DNA from: an uncultured Lachnospiraceae bacterium
GTDB taxonomy: Bacteria; Bacillota; Clostridia; Lachnospirales; Lachnospiraceae
Length of the DNA: 64,000 nucleotides
Direction: 5' to 3'
NCBI GenBank assembly: GCA_944383765.1
Contig: CALWQT010000001.1
Span: 124,001-188,000, forward strand
The position numbers and the translations under genes are program-made. Positions 44,035 through 52,772 of this stretch are shown piece by piece (within the stretch, counting starts at the first letter, position 1; every line of letters starts with the position of its first letter). The notes below the pieces were generated by a model, which was not told the DNA's origin, ran no database searches, and was given only the letters and a program-made list of their open reading frames with translations.

Positions 44035-44616
44035 ATGAGCTTAGTGCCTTACGTCATTGAATCCACCAGCCGTGGAGAACGTTCTTATGATATTTATTCC
44101 AGGCTTTTAAAAGACCGGATTATTTTTCTTGGGGAAGAAGTGACCGATGTGTCTGCCAGTCTGATCGTGGCACAGCTTTTGTTCCTGGAATCCGAAGATC
44201 CGGGGAAGGATATCAGTCTGTATATCAACAGTCCTGGAGGCTCGGTAACAGCAGGAATGGCGATTTACGATACTATGAATTATATTAAGTGCGATGTATC
44301 TACGATCTGTATCGGAATGGCTGCCAGCATGGGAGCATTTCTTCTGGCAGGAGGAACCAAGGGAAAAAGGCTGGCTCTGCCGAATGCGGAAGTGATGATC
44401 CATCAGCCTTCTGGCGGTGCCCAGGGACAGGCGACAGAGATTCAGATCGTGGCCGAAAAGATTCTTCAGACCAAGAAAAAACTAAATGAGATTCTGGCAG
44501 CCAATACGGGACAGCCATATGAGGTCATTGCCAGAGATACGGAGAGAGACCATTACATGACAGCAGAGGAAGCCATGGCTTATGGCCTGGTTGATCGGGT
44601 GATCACAAGCAGATAG
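44035..44616 (+). CDS. clpP: ATP-dependent Clp protease proteolytic subunit
   Basis: 193 residues. Tetradecameric serine protease chamber. The catalytic triad is at canonical numbering: Ser98 (GMAASMGAF), His123 (MIHQPSGG), Asp172. The start at 44035 has AGGAGGTAA. Followed by its unfoldase gene clpX. Confidence 0.97.
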   Translation: MSLVPYVIESTSRGERSYDIYSRLLKDRIIFLGEEVTDVSASLIVAQLLFLESEDPGKDISLYINSPGGSVTAGMAIYDTMNYIKCDVSTICIGMAASMGAFLLAGGTKGKRLALPNAEVMIHQPSGGAQGQATEIQIVAEKILQTKKKLNEILAANTGQPYEVIARDTERDHYMTAEEAMAYGLVDRVITSR

Positions 44617-44660
44617 AAAACGCTGTGAATGAATATTGAAAAGAAGCGAGGTAGTAAGGT

Positions 44661-45962
44661 ATGCCAGTCAGGACAGACGATAAAATACGCTGTTCTTTTT
44701 GCGGAAAGAGCCAGGACCAGGTGAGAAAACTGATAGCCGGTTCCGGAAATGTATATATCTGTGATGAGTGTATCGACTTATGTGCGGAAATTCTGGAAGA
44801 AGAGCTGGAAAATCAGGAAGAAGAAGCTTTTGATGCCAGTGGGATCAATCTGATGAAGCCTAAGGAAATCAAGGCATTTCTGGACGAATATGTGATTGGC
44901 CAGGATGATGCGAAAAAAGTTCTTTCTGTGGCAGTTTACAACCATTATAAGAGAGTAACTTCCAGAAAAAATATGGACGTGGATGTTCAGAAAAGTAATA
45001 TCCTGATGCTGGGACCTACCGGTTCCGGAAAAACGTATCTGGCTCAGACCCTGGCGAAAATCCTGAATGTGCCGTTTGCTATCGCAGACGCTACGGCACT
45101 GACAGAAGCAGGATATGTGGGAGAAGATGTGGAGAATATTCTGCTGAAGCTGATTCAGGCAGCAGATTATGACATCAGCCGTGCAGAATATGGCATCATT
45201 TACATTGATGAGATTGATAAGATTACAAAGAAATCAGAGAATGTATCCATTACCAGGGATGTGTCGGGAGAAGGAGTACAGCAGGCTCTGCTTAAAATTC
45301 TGGAAGGCACGGTAGCCAGTGTTCCTCCTCAGGGAGGAAGAAAGCACCCTCATCAGGAACTGCTGCAGATTGACACTACGAATATCCTGTTTATCTGCGG
45401 AGGAGCTTTTGATGGCCTGGAAAAGATTGTGGAACGCAGGATCAGTACCAGTTCCATCGGTTTTAATGCAGAAATCGTAGATAAAAATACGATGGATGTC
45501 GACCAGCTGCTGAAACAGGTCCTTCCCGAAGACCTGACGAAATTCGGTTTGATTCCTGAATTTATCGGACGTGTACCGGTGACGGTATCTCTGAATCTTC
45601 TGGACAGAAGCGCCCTGGTGCGTATCTTGAAAGAACCGAAGAATGCGCTGACCAAACAGTATCAGAAACTGTTTGAACTGGACGATGTGAAACTGGAGTT
45701 TACGGATGAAGCCCTGGAGAAGATTGCGGATCTGGCGGTAGAAAGAAAGACAGGGGCCAGAGGTCTGAGGTCCATTATGGAGAATGTGATGATGGATATG
45801 ATGTATGAGATTCCATCTGATAATACTATCGGCATCTGCACCATCTCCAAAGATACCGTAGAAGGCAACAGTGGCCCTGATATCGTGTATCGGGATACGG
45901 CAGTGCCGAAAAAAGGATTTGGCCAGCGGCTCAAAAAAGATAAAACTGGAGAAATTGCATAA
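44661..45962 (+). CDS. clpX: ATP-dependent Clp protease ATPase subunit
   Basis: 433 residues. An N-terminal C4 zinc-binding domain (CSFCGK ... CDECIDLC) recognises substrates. The AAA+ module has Walker [12 protein letters not shown] and Walker [11 protein letters not shown]. It unfolds proteins and feeds ClpP. The gene follows clpP closely; the cluster tig-clpP-clpX-lon-engB is common in Firmicutes. Confidence 0.97.
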   Translation: MPVRTDDKIRCSFCGKSQDQVRKLIAGSGNVYICDECIDLCAEILEEELENQEEEAFDASGINLMKPKEIKAFLDEYVIGQDDAKKVLSVAVYNHYKRVTSRKNMDVDVQKSNILMLGPTGSGKTYLAQTLAKILNVPFAIADATALTEAGYVGEDVENILLKLIQAADYDISRAEYGIIYIDEIDKITKKSENVSITRDVSGEGVQQALLKILEGTVASVPPQGGRKHPHQELLQIDTTNILFICGGAFDGLEKIVERRISTSSIGFNAEIVDKNTMDVDQLLKQVLPEDLTKFGLIPEFIGRVPVTVSLNLLDRSALVRILKEPKNALTKQYQKLFELDDVKLEFTDEALEKIADLAVERKTGARGLRSIMENVMMDMMYEIPSDNTIGICTISKDTVEGNSGPDIVYRDTAVPKKGFGQRLKKDKTGEIA

Positions 45963-45983
45963 GCGGAAACAAAGAAAACATGA

Positions 45984-46008
45984 AAAATGGGAGCAGCGCT
46001 CCCATTTT
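45984..46008. terminator. Perfect palindrome between clpX and lon
   Basis: 11-bp perfect arms AAAATGGGAGC / GCTCCCATTTT with loop AGC, 22 bases after the clpX stop. Only a four-T end follows, so termination is probably partial. Confidence 0.6.
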
Positions 46009-46044
46009 CTGTATGATGGTATGGATACAGAAGGAGGAGATGAC

Positions 46045-48372
46045 GTGGAAGAAAGAATCGTGACTATGCCGGTGACAGCACTCAGAGGATTGACGGTTCT
46101 TCCAGGTATGACAATACATTTTGATGTAAGCCGGGAAAAATCTGTAAAGGCAGTGGAAAAGGCCATGGTAGCAGACCAGAAGATTTTCCTGACGGCACAG
46201 AAAGACCCGGAGGAAGAGACACCTTCCCTGGAACAGCTGTATCCCATTGGGACAATCTCACTGGTAAAGCAGTTGGTGAAAATGCCAGGGGGAGTAATTC
46301 GGGTCATGGTGGAGGGAATCGAAAGAGGAGAACTGCTTTGCCTGGATTCTGAGGAACCTATGCTGGTAGGGGAGATACAGACATTGCCTATGGAGGAAAG
46401 CAGCCTGGACTATCTGACAGAAGAAGCTATGGTTCGGGTGCTGAAGGAAAAACTGGAAGAGTATGGACGGGAAAACCAGCGTGCCGGGAAAGAGGCGATT
46501 CCGTCTCTTATGGGAATCACCCAGCTGGACCGTTTGTTGGGTGAGACTGCGGTGCTGCTTCCGTTTGACTACAAAGCCCGCCAGCAGATCCTGGAATGTA
46601 TGACACTGGAAGAAAAGTATGAGAAATCTGTGAAAGCGTTGATGGATGAAATTTCTGTGATGAGGATCAAACGGGAATTTCAGATGAAGGTGAAAGAAGC
46701 CATTGATAAGAATCAGAGAGATTATATTTTACGGGAACAGCTTCGGGTAATCCGGGAGGAACTGGGAGAGGACAGTCCTGGAACAGAAGGGGATGAATTT
46801 CAGCGCCAGCTGGAGCAGTTGAAGGCGGATAAAGAGACTAAGGAGAAGATTGCTAAGGAAATCAGCCGTTTCCGCAGTATGCCAAGCGGCAGCCAGGAAG
46901 CCAATGTACTCCGGACTTATCTGGAAACGTTATTGGAACTGCCATGGAATAAAATGTCCCGGGATAACCAGGACCTGAAACAGGCGGAAGCAATCCTGAA
47001 TCATGACCACTACGGACTTGACAAAGTGAAGGAGAGGATTCTGGAATACCTGGCTGTCCGGACCCTGACCAAGAAACAGGGCAGTACTATTTTGTGCCTG
47101 GTCGGGCCGCCTGGAACGGGAAAAACCTCCATTGCCAGGTCAGTAGCCAGGGCATTGAATAAAAAATATGTGCGAATCAGCCTGGGTGGCGTCAGAGATG
47201 AAGCGGAAATAAGAGGCCATAGAAAAACGTATGTGGGGGCTATGCCAGGGCGGTTTGTAGATGGCCTGAGGCAGGCCGGAGTGGCGAATCCTCTTATGCT
47301 TCTGGATGAGATTGATAAAGTTAGCAGTGATTATAAAGGGGATACGTCTTCGGCATTGCTGGAAGTCCTTGACGGGGAACAGAATGTGAAATTCCGTGAC
47401 CATTATGTGGAAACACCGATCGACCTGTCTCATGTATTTTTCATTGCGACTGCCAATACCACGGCTACGATTCCAGGACCTCTTTTGGACAGAATGGAAA
47501 TCATAGAGATCAACAGCTATACGGAAAATGAAAAATTCCATATTGCCAGAGAGTATCTGGTTGCCAAGCAGATGGAACGAAATGGTCTGAAAGAAGGGCA
47601 GTTTACGATTTCTGATAAAGCCTTGAAAAAGATCATTCACAACTATACCAGGGAGGCCGGTGTACGGAACCTGGAAAGAAGGATTGGAGATATTTGCAGA
47701 AAAGCGGCCCGTAAAGTGATCGAGAATCAGGCAGGGGCAGTGAAAGTGACAGAATCCCAGTTGGAAAAATATCTGGGAAAAGAGAGAGTATCTTTTGAAG
47801 ATGCCTGCACGGAAGATGCAGTGGGGATTGTCCGCGGATTGGCATGGACCAGCGTAGGAGGCGATACTCTGCAGATTGAAGTGAATGTGATGCCTGGCAA
47901 GGGGAACCTGAAGCTTACAGGACAGATGGGTGATGTGATGAAAGAATCCGCACAGACGGCCCTCAGCTATGTCCGCTCTGTCAGCAGCAGTTATGGTGTG
48001 GACAGCAAATATTATGAGAAGCATGATATCCATATCCATATTCCGGAGGGGGCAGTGCCAAAGGACGGACCTTCCGCAGGAATTACTATGGCAACGGCCA
48101 TGCTGTCTGCTGTAACGGAAACGAAAGTGTCAGCCAGGGTGGCTATGACAGGAGAGATCACATTAAGAGGAAGGGTCCTGCCGATTGGCGGGCTGAAGGA
48201 AAAAGTGCTGGCAGCTAAAATGGCCCATATGAAAAAAGTACTGGTGCCTTATGCCAACCGGCCGGATATCGGGGAACTGTCTAAAGAGATCACCGGAGGT
48301 CTTTCCATCGTCTATGTAAAGGAAATGGAAGATGTGATAAGGGAAGCGTTCGCACAGGAAAGCGGAAAATAA
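46045..48372 (+). CDS. lon: ATP-dependent protease Lon
   Basis: 775 residues from GTG 46045 (AAGGAGGAG upstream); the frame opens at 45871 inside clpX. N-terminal substrate domain, AAA+ module (GPPGTGKTSIARS, MLLDEIDKVSSD), and a C-terminal protease with the Ser-Lys dyad (PKDGPSAGIT; later GLKEKVLAAK). Degrades misfolded and regulatory proteins. It is followed by engB after 16 bases. Confidence 0.96.
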   Translation: MEERIVTMPVTALRGLTVLPGMTIHFDVSREKSVKAVEKAMVADQKIFLTAQKDPEEETPSLEQLYPIGTISLVKQLVKMPGGVIRVMVEGIERGELLCLDSEEPMLVGEIQTLPMEESSLDYLTEEAMVRVLKEKLEEYGRENQRAGKEAIPSLMGITQLDRLLGETAVLLPFDYKARQQILECMTLEEKYEKSVKALMDEISVMRIKREFQMKVKEAIDKNQRDYILREQLRVIREELGEDSPGTEGDEFQRQLEQLKADKETKEKIAKEISRFRSMPSGSQEANVLRTYLETLLELPWNKMSRDNQDLKQAEAILNHDHYGLDKVKERILEYLAVRTLTKKQGSTILCLVGPPGTGKTSIARSVARALNKKYVRISLGGVRDEAEIRGHRKTYVGAMPGRFVDGLRQAGVANPLMLLDEIDKVSSDYKGDTSSALLEVLDGEQNVKFRDHYVETPIDLSHVFFIATANTTATIPGPLLDRMEIIEINSYTENEKFHIAREYLVAKQMERNGLKEGQFTISDKALKKIIHNYTREAGVRNLERRIGDICRKAARKVIENQAGAVKVTESQLEKYLGKERVSFEDACTEDAVGIVRGLAWTSVGGDTLQIEVNVMPGKGNLKLTGQMGDVMKESAQTALSYVRSVSSSYGVDSKYYEKHDIHIHIPEGAVPKDGPSAGITMATAMLSAVTETKVSARVAMTGEITLRGRVLPIGGLKEKVLAAKMAHMKKVLVPYANRPDIGELSKEITGGLSIVYVKEMEDVIREAFAQESGK

Positions 48373-48388
48373 GACGGAGGAGACAGCT

Positions 48389-48970
48389 ATGATCATAAAA
48401 AAAGCGGAACTTGAGACGGTATGCGGGATTACCAGCAAATTGCCGGAAAACGGCTTTCCGGAATTTGCATTTGCCGGTAAATCCAATGTGGGAAAGTCAT
48501 CGTTGATCAATGCTCTGATGAACCGGAAATCTTTGGCAAGAACTTCTTCCCAGCCAGGTAAGACGCAGACGATTAACTTTTATCGGATCAATGACAGCCT
48601 GTATTATGTGGACCTTCCAGGGTATGGCTATGCAAAAGTATCCGTAGAAGTAAAAGCAAAATGGGGAAAGATGATCGAAAGGTATCTTCAGAATTCCAAC
48701 ATGTTGAAGTGTGTGTTCCTTCTGATCGATATTCGTCATGAGCCTTCAGCAAATGATAAGATGATGTATGACTGGATCGTGAACAATGGTTATCATCCGG
48801 TCATCATTGCAACAAAACTGGATAAGATCAAGAGGAGCCAGGTTGGCAAACAGGTCAAGCTGATACGGACTGCCTTAGGCATGGAAAAAGAAGATGTGCT
48901 GATCCCGTTTTCTGCGGAAACCAAGCAGGGAAGAGAAGAAATCTGGGAATATCTGGAGTCGTATCTGTAA
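48389..48970 (+). CDS. engB: Ribosome biogenesis GTP-binding protein EngB/YsxC
   Basis: 193 residues. G1 AGKSNVGKSSLINAL, G3 DLPGYGYAK, G4 ATKLDKI. Needed for large ribosomal subunit assembly. GGAGGAGACAG before the ATG. lon-engB adjacency is classical in Firmicutes. Confidence 0.96.
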   Translation: MIIKKAELETVCGITSKLPENGFPEFAFAGKSNVGKSSLINALMNRKSLARTSSQPGKTQTINFYRINDSLYYVDLPGYGYAKVSVEVKAKWGKMIERYLQNSNMLKCVFLLIDIRHEPSANDKMMYDWIVNNGYHPVIIATKLDKIKRSQVGKQVKLIRTALGMEKEDVLIPFSAETKQGREEIWEYLESYL

Positions 48971-49036
48971 GTAAAAGCAAAGAATATCTTACTTCTAGGA
49001 AAAACACAGAGAATCGAAAGACTTTATTGGAGTCAA

Positions 49037-49086
49037 GAAAAAACCAACGTTCTATTCTGGAACCAGAGTGAACGTTGGTTTTTTTG
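49037..49086 (+). terminator. Intrinsic terminator after engB
   Basis: AAAACCAACGTTC paired with GAACGTTGGTTTTTTT, with an inner CTGG-aa-CCAG stem, giving a long cruciform-like hairpin. Confidence 0.9.
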
Positions 49087-49149
49087 TCTGGAATTTAATT
49101 TTGGTGATTATTTTTAACAGAAAAGAATATGGAGCAATGATATTTGCGA

Positions 49150-49158
49150 TGATATAAT
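49150..49158 (+). promoter_or_regulatory. Extended -10 promoter of the CBS-domain gene
   Basis: TGA-TATAAT (TATAAT at 49153-49158), 35 bases before the ATG. No convincing -35. Confidence 0.5.
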
Positions 49159-49192
49159 AGGTAACAATTTGATTTATTACAGGAGGCAAGTT

Positions 49193-50506
49193 ATGTACAC
49201 AGAAATGGAAAAAACACAAATTTTTACACAAGTACTTATTTTAATACTGTTAACATTAGTGAATGCTTTTTTTGCAGGTGCTGAGATGGCTGTAGTTTCT
49301 GTGAATAAAAATAGGATTAACAGTTTGGCAAATGATGGAAATAAGAAGGCAATTCTAATCAAATCATTGTTTACTGATTCTACTAAATTTTTATCTACCA
49401 TTCAAGTGGCGATTACCTGTGCAGGTTTTTTTTCAAGTGCATCTGCAGCTACGGGAATCTCGCAGATATTAAGTACAAAGTTAAAGGAACTGCAAATCCC
49501 ATATGGGGATACAGTTGCCTTTTTTTCTGTAACGATTATATTGATGTATTTTAATCTGGTTTTCGGTGAATTAGTTCCAAAACGGATTGCACTACAAAAA
49601 TCAGAACAGTTTTGCTTTTTTACAGTAAGACCGATTTATGTTATCTCTCAAATTTTGTCACCTTTTATTCGTTTACTTTCTATTGCTACCAATGGATTTA
49701 TGAAATTAATAGGCATGAATGAGGGGGAGCCAGAAGAAAATATTTCAGAAGAGGAGATCAGGGAGTTGATTGAAAAAGGGAGAATAACAGGAGTAATCGA
49801 AGAACATGAAAGTGAAATGATTAAATCCGTGTTTTCTTTTTATGATAAATGCGCAAAAGATATTATGATTCCCAGGAGAGAAGTTTATGCGTTGGATATA
49901 AAAGAATCTGTTCAGGATCAAATGCTTGATATTTTGCAAGCAAGGCATTCTAGAATTCCAATTTATGAAAATACAATCGATAATATTATTGGTATTTTAC
50001 ATATGAATGATTATATGATTGCGCTACAACAACACACAGATGAACTGGAAATACACGCTCTTTTGCAAAAACCATACTTTGTTCCAGATAATAAAAATGC
50101 AAATGAGTTGTTTAGGGAAATGCAGAACAAACAGAAGAGAATGGCTATTTTACTTGATGAATACGGTGGATTTTCAGGAATCATTACGATTGAAGATTTG
50201 GTAGAAGAAATTGTAGGTGATATTAATGAAGAAGTAGATCGGGTATCACCAGAGTTGGTTATGATAGGACATAATAAATATTTAATTGATGGTAAAATGT
50301 TAGTACAGAATTTAAATAACAAATTAAATTTAGAGATTCAAACCGAAAATTATGAGACTCTTTCCGGTTTTTTGATTGAAAAGTTGGGATACATTCCGGA
50401 TGAGTTCTCTGAAGATAAAATTATTATAGCCTATATGACTTTTAAAATACAGAAAATGAAAGATAAAAGAATAGAAAAAGTTTTGTTAGAATTAAAAAGG
50501 GAATAA
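49193..50506 (+). CDS. DUF21/CBS/CorC-domain membrane protein (hemolysin-like)
   Basis: 437 residues from ATG 49193 (AGGAGGCAAG upstream). A DUF21 (CNNM) membrane domain with the NAFFAGAEMAVVS start and FGELVPKRIAL motif is followed by a CBS pair (MIPRREVYALD, then MAILLDEYGGFSGIITIEDLVEEIVGDI) and a C-terminal CorC/HlyC domain. The family is linked to Mg or Co export or homeostasis. The gene is visibly AT-richer than its neighbours and isolated by a terminator on its left. Confidence 0.88.
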   Translation: MYTEMEKTQIFTQVLILILLTLVNAFFAGAEMAVVSVNKNRINSLANDGNKKAILIKSLFTDSTKFLSTIQVAITCAGFFSSASAATGISQILSTKLKELQIPYGDTVAFFSVTIILMYFNLVFGELVPKRIALQKSEQFCFFTVRPIYVISQILSPFIRLLSIATNGFMKLIGMNEGEPEENISEEEIRELIEKGRITGVIEEHESEMIKSVFSFYDKCAKDIMIPRREVYALDIKESVQDQMLDILQARHSRIPIYENTIDNIIGILHMNDYMIALQQHTDELEIHALLQKPYFVPDNKNANELFREMQNKQKRMAILLDEYGGFSGIITIEDLVEEIVGDINEEVDRVSPELVMIGHNKYLIDGKMLVQNLNNKLNLEIQTENYETLSGFLIEKLGYIPDEFSEDKIIIAYMTFKIQKMKDKRIEKVLLELKRE

Positions 50507-50621
50507 GTTCCTATAGTTTTCATGTATCAAAAAAAGCTCCCTGATAAGTATTAAATTTTATTCTTTGTTTACTTAAAAGGAAGCATATAAAACGTATACT
50601 ATGAAATTATCGTTACACCAG

Positions 50622-50930
50622 TTATTCTTCAGTTACGGTGCAGGAAGATTCTTTTGGTTCGGCTGTCCTGCAATCCACAGGGCGAGAAACGACAGGGGTA
50701 TCTATGGTTTCTGTGGGAAAAGGTTCTTTGGATAAAGGAACAGGCTGCGGCTTGGAAGCTGCGTAGGAAGCAGCAGCTGTTTTTAACTGTGCCATTTTCA
50801 GATGAAAATAGGTCTGAATGATCCGTATAGATAGCATAGTAAGGAATATGGGCAGTACGATATAGAAAAAACGCATCCGTTTCAGCCGTTTCCATTCCCG
50901 TTCCCAGTTTTCATAGTATTTGATTTTCAT
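50622..50930 (-). CDS. Small single-pass membrane protein, function unknown
   Basis: 102 residues. Basic N-terminus (YYENWEREWKRLKRMR), one membrane segment (about 21-40), then a Pro/Ser/Thr/Glu-rich tail with two Cys. It lies 10 bases downstream of the DUF4364 gene on the same strand, so they are probably cotranscribed. No recognisable domain. Confidence 0.6.
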   Translation of the reverse strand: MKIKYYENWEREWKRLKRMRFFYIVLPIFLTMLSIRIIQTYFHLKMAQLKTAAASYAASKPQPVPLSKEPFPTETIDTPVVSRPVDCRTAEPKESSCTVTEE

Positions 50931-50940
50931 GATCGTCCCC

Positions 50941-51465
50941 CTATGACATACTCATCAGCGTTTTCATGATAAACGCATAAATTTCCTGATTTTTGTCTTT
51001 CCATTTACTGCACATGGCTTCTGCCTGTTCCTTGTCGGGAACAGAAAGTTCTAACTGGATCAAAGGCGATTTTCCTTCTCGCACTTCACAATGGACGGTG
51101 TAATCCTGTCCATCCGTTTTATAATAATCAGCAATGGTGCTGACTTCATTTCTCATGCGGAAACGGTTTTCTTTTAAATACTGGTCTATATCTTCCACAA
51201 TGGCAGAAGAAATCTTTTTTCCAAAAAAGGAGAGGGTTTCTTCTCCTTCTCTTGTAATCTCATAACGGGTGCTGTTGTGACTGGACTCTTTTTTTAAAAG
51301 ATTTGCTTCCAGCAATTCATTCAGGGCCTGCTGAAGGGTGAAGTAAGTGGTGTATTCGTGCTCCAGGAAAAATTTCGTAAGCTGGGAATTTGTCAGCGGG
51401 AAATTTACCTGTTTCAGCATATATAAAATCATCAGTTTATAGAGCGTAATGGGATCTGTCAGCAT
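50941..51465 (-). CDS. DUF4364 family protein
   Basis: 174 residues. The N-terminal half looks like a winged-helix DNA-binding region (PLTNSQLTKFFLEHEYT, QALNELLEANLLKKE, RYEITREGEE), followed by a mixed alpha/beta domain with the SVPDKEQAEAMCSKWK segment. Matches DUF4364, found mainly in Clostridia, with presumed regulatory function. It lies 9 bases behind the malic enzyme gene. Confidence 0.85.
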   Translation of the reverse strand: MLTDPITLYKLMILYMLKQVNFPLTNSQLTKFFLEHEYTTYFTLQQALNELLEANLLKKESSHNSTRYEITREGEETLSFFGKKISSAIVEDIDQYLKENRFRMRNEVSTIADYYKTDGQDYTVHCEVREGKSPLIQLELSVPDKEQAEAMCSKWKDKNQEIYAFIMKTLMSMS

Positions 51466-51474
51466 AATTGGCTC

Positions 51475-52623
51475 CTAAATGTATTCTTTTACAGCGCGGC
51501 TTACTGCATCAGCAACTCTCGGGTCGAAAGCTTCCGGAAGGATATTGTCTTCGGACAGATCTTCCTCGCTTACCAGACCGGCAATGGCTCTGGCAGCTGC
51601 CAGTTTCATTTCTTCAGTAATAGCAGTAGCCCGGCCTTCCAGGGCTCCTTTGAAAATACCTGGGAATACGACCACATTGTTTACCTGGTTGGGAAAATCG
51701 GAACGGCCGGTTCCAATCACACGGGCGCCGGCTTCTTTCGCCAGATCAGGCATAATCTCCGGTACCGGATTGGCCATGGCGAATAAGATGGCATCGTGGT
51801 TCATAGAAGCTACCATTTCTTTGGTCACGATACCGGGGGCAGAGACTCCGATGAAGATATCGGCTCCTGCCATGGCATCAGCCAGTGTTCCGGTACGTTT
51901 TTCCAGATTGGTGACATCAGCCATTTTTTCCTGCATCCAGTTGAGACCTTCCATTTCTTTGTAGATGATCCCGGCACGGTCACAGAGTATCAATTTCCGG
52001 AATCCATAGGACATAAGCAACCTGGCAATGGCAATACCGGCACTTCCGGCTCCGTTGATCACAACCTGACAGTCTTCTTTGGATTTCCCAGTTACTTTTA
52101 AAGCATTGATGATACCTGCCAGAACGACAATGGCAGTGCCGTGCTGGTCATCATGGAAAACAGGGATATCCAGTGCTTCCTTCAGTCTTTCTTCAATTTC
52201 AAAGCATCTGGGAGCAGAAATATCTTCCAGATTGATCCCACCAAAACCAGGAGCCAGGTGAATCACGGTTTTTATGATTTCTTCTGTGTCCTGAGTATCC
52301 AGACAGATGGGAATTGCATTGATTCCTCCGAATTCTTTAAACAGTACGGCTTTTCCTTCCATTACCGGCATAGCCGCATAGGGACCGATATTGCCAAGCC
52401 CCAGTACGGCACTGCCGTCAGAGACTACAGCAATGGTATTGGCTTTCCAGGTGTAGTGGTAAGCCTCTTCTTTATTTTCTGCAATGACTTTGCATGGTTC
52501 CGCGACGCCGGGAGTGTAGGCCAGGGCCAGATCTTCCCTGGAAGCCACCTTTGCCTTGGAAACGGTTTCCAGTTTTCCTTTCCATTCCCTGTGAAGCAGA
52601 AGAGCTTTTTCATTTGTCGTCAT
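51475..52623 (-). CDS. Malic enzyme (oxaloacetate-decarboxylating malate dehydrogenase)
   Basis: 382 residues from ATG 52623 (GGATGGAGG upstream). It converts malate to pyruvate and CO2 with reduction of NAD(P). Motifs: LAYTPGVAEPCK, the FHDDQHGTAIVVLAG metal/substrate region, and the Rossmann motif INGAGSAGIAIARLL. The short form without phosphotransacetylase domain. Cofactor preference is not clear from sequence. First gene of a minus-strand operon with DUF4364 and the small membrane protein. Confidence 0.93.
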   Translation of the reverse strand: MTTNEKALLLHREWKGKLETVSKAKVASREDLALAYTPGVAEPCKVIAENKEEAYHYTWKANTIAVVSDGSAVLGLGNIGPYAAMPVMEGKAVLFKEFGGINAIPICLDTQDTEEIIKTVIHLAPGFGGINLEDISAPRCFEIEERLKEALDIPVFHDDQHGTAIVVLAGIINALKVTGKSKEDCQVVINGAGSAGIAIARLLMSYGFRKLILCDRAGIIYKEMEGLNWMQEKMADVTNLEKRTGTLADAMAGADIFIGVSAPGIVTKEMVASMNHDAILFAMANPVPEIMPDLAKEAGARVIGTGRSDFPNQVNNVVVFPGIFKGALEGRATAITEEMKLAAARAIAGLVSEEDLSEDNILPEAFDPRVADAVSRAVKEYI

Positions 52624-52681
52624 AATTTTCCTCCATCCCGTGCAGTATGTTCTTTTGCACATCTGTACCCATTTTTCTTCT

Positions 52682-52710
52682 ATCATAGCAAGTTTGGGGT
52701 TTTAAATCAA
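52682..52710 (-). promoter_or_regulatory. Sigma-A promoter of the malic enzyme operon
   Basis: On the minus strand: TTGATT (52710-52705), 17 bases, TATGAT (52687-52682). It overlaps the divergent DUF5717 promoter. Confidence 0.75.
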
Positions 52711-52728
52711 GGAGAAATATGCTAGAAT
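52700..52728 (+). promoter_or_regulatory. Probable promoter of the DUF5717 gene
   Basis: TTTTAA (52700-52705), 17 bases, TAGAAT (52723-52728) with TGC before it (extended -10). It overlaps the ATG at 52719, which therefore is probably not the true start. Confidence 0.5.
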
Positions 52729-52772
52729 ATATGAGACAAAATAGGACAGAAAGAGACAGGAACGGTGGTAGG

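Noticed and set aside
45871..46044. Longer N-terminus for Lon
   Set aside because: It would overlap clpX and a palindrome; the GTG at 46045 has a strong ribosome site and gives the usual Lon N-terminus.
45234..46307. 357-codon minus-strand open frame opposite clpX and lon
   Set aside because: Shadow of two strongly conserved genes; the translation shows no family and is rich in His, Phe, Ser and Ile as expected for antisense.
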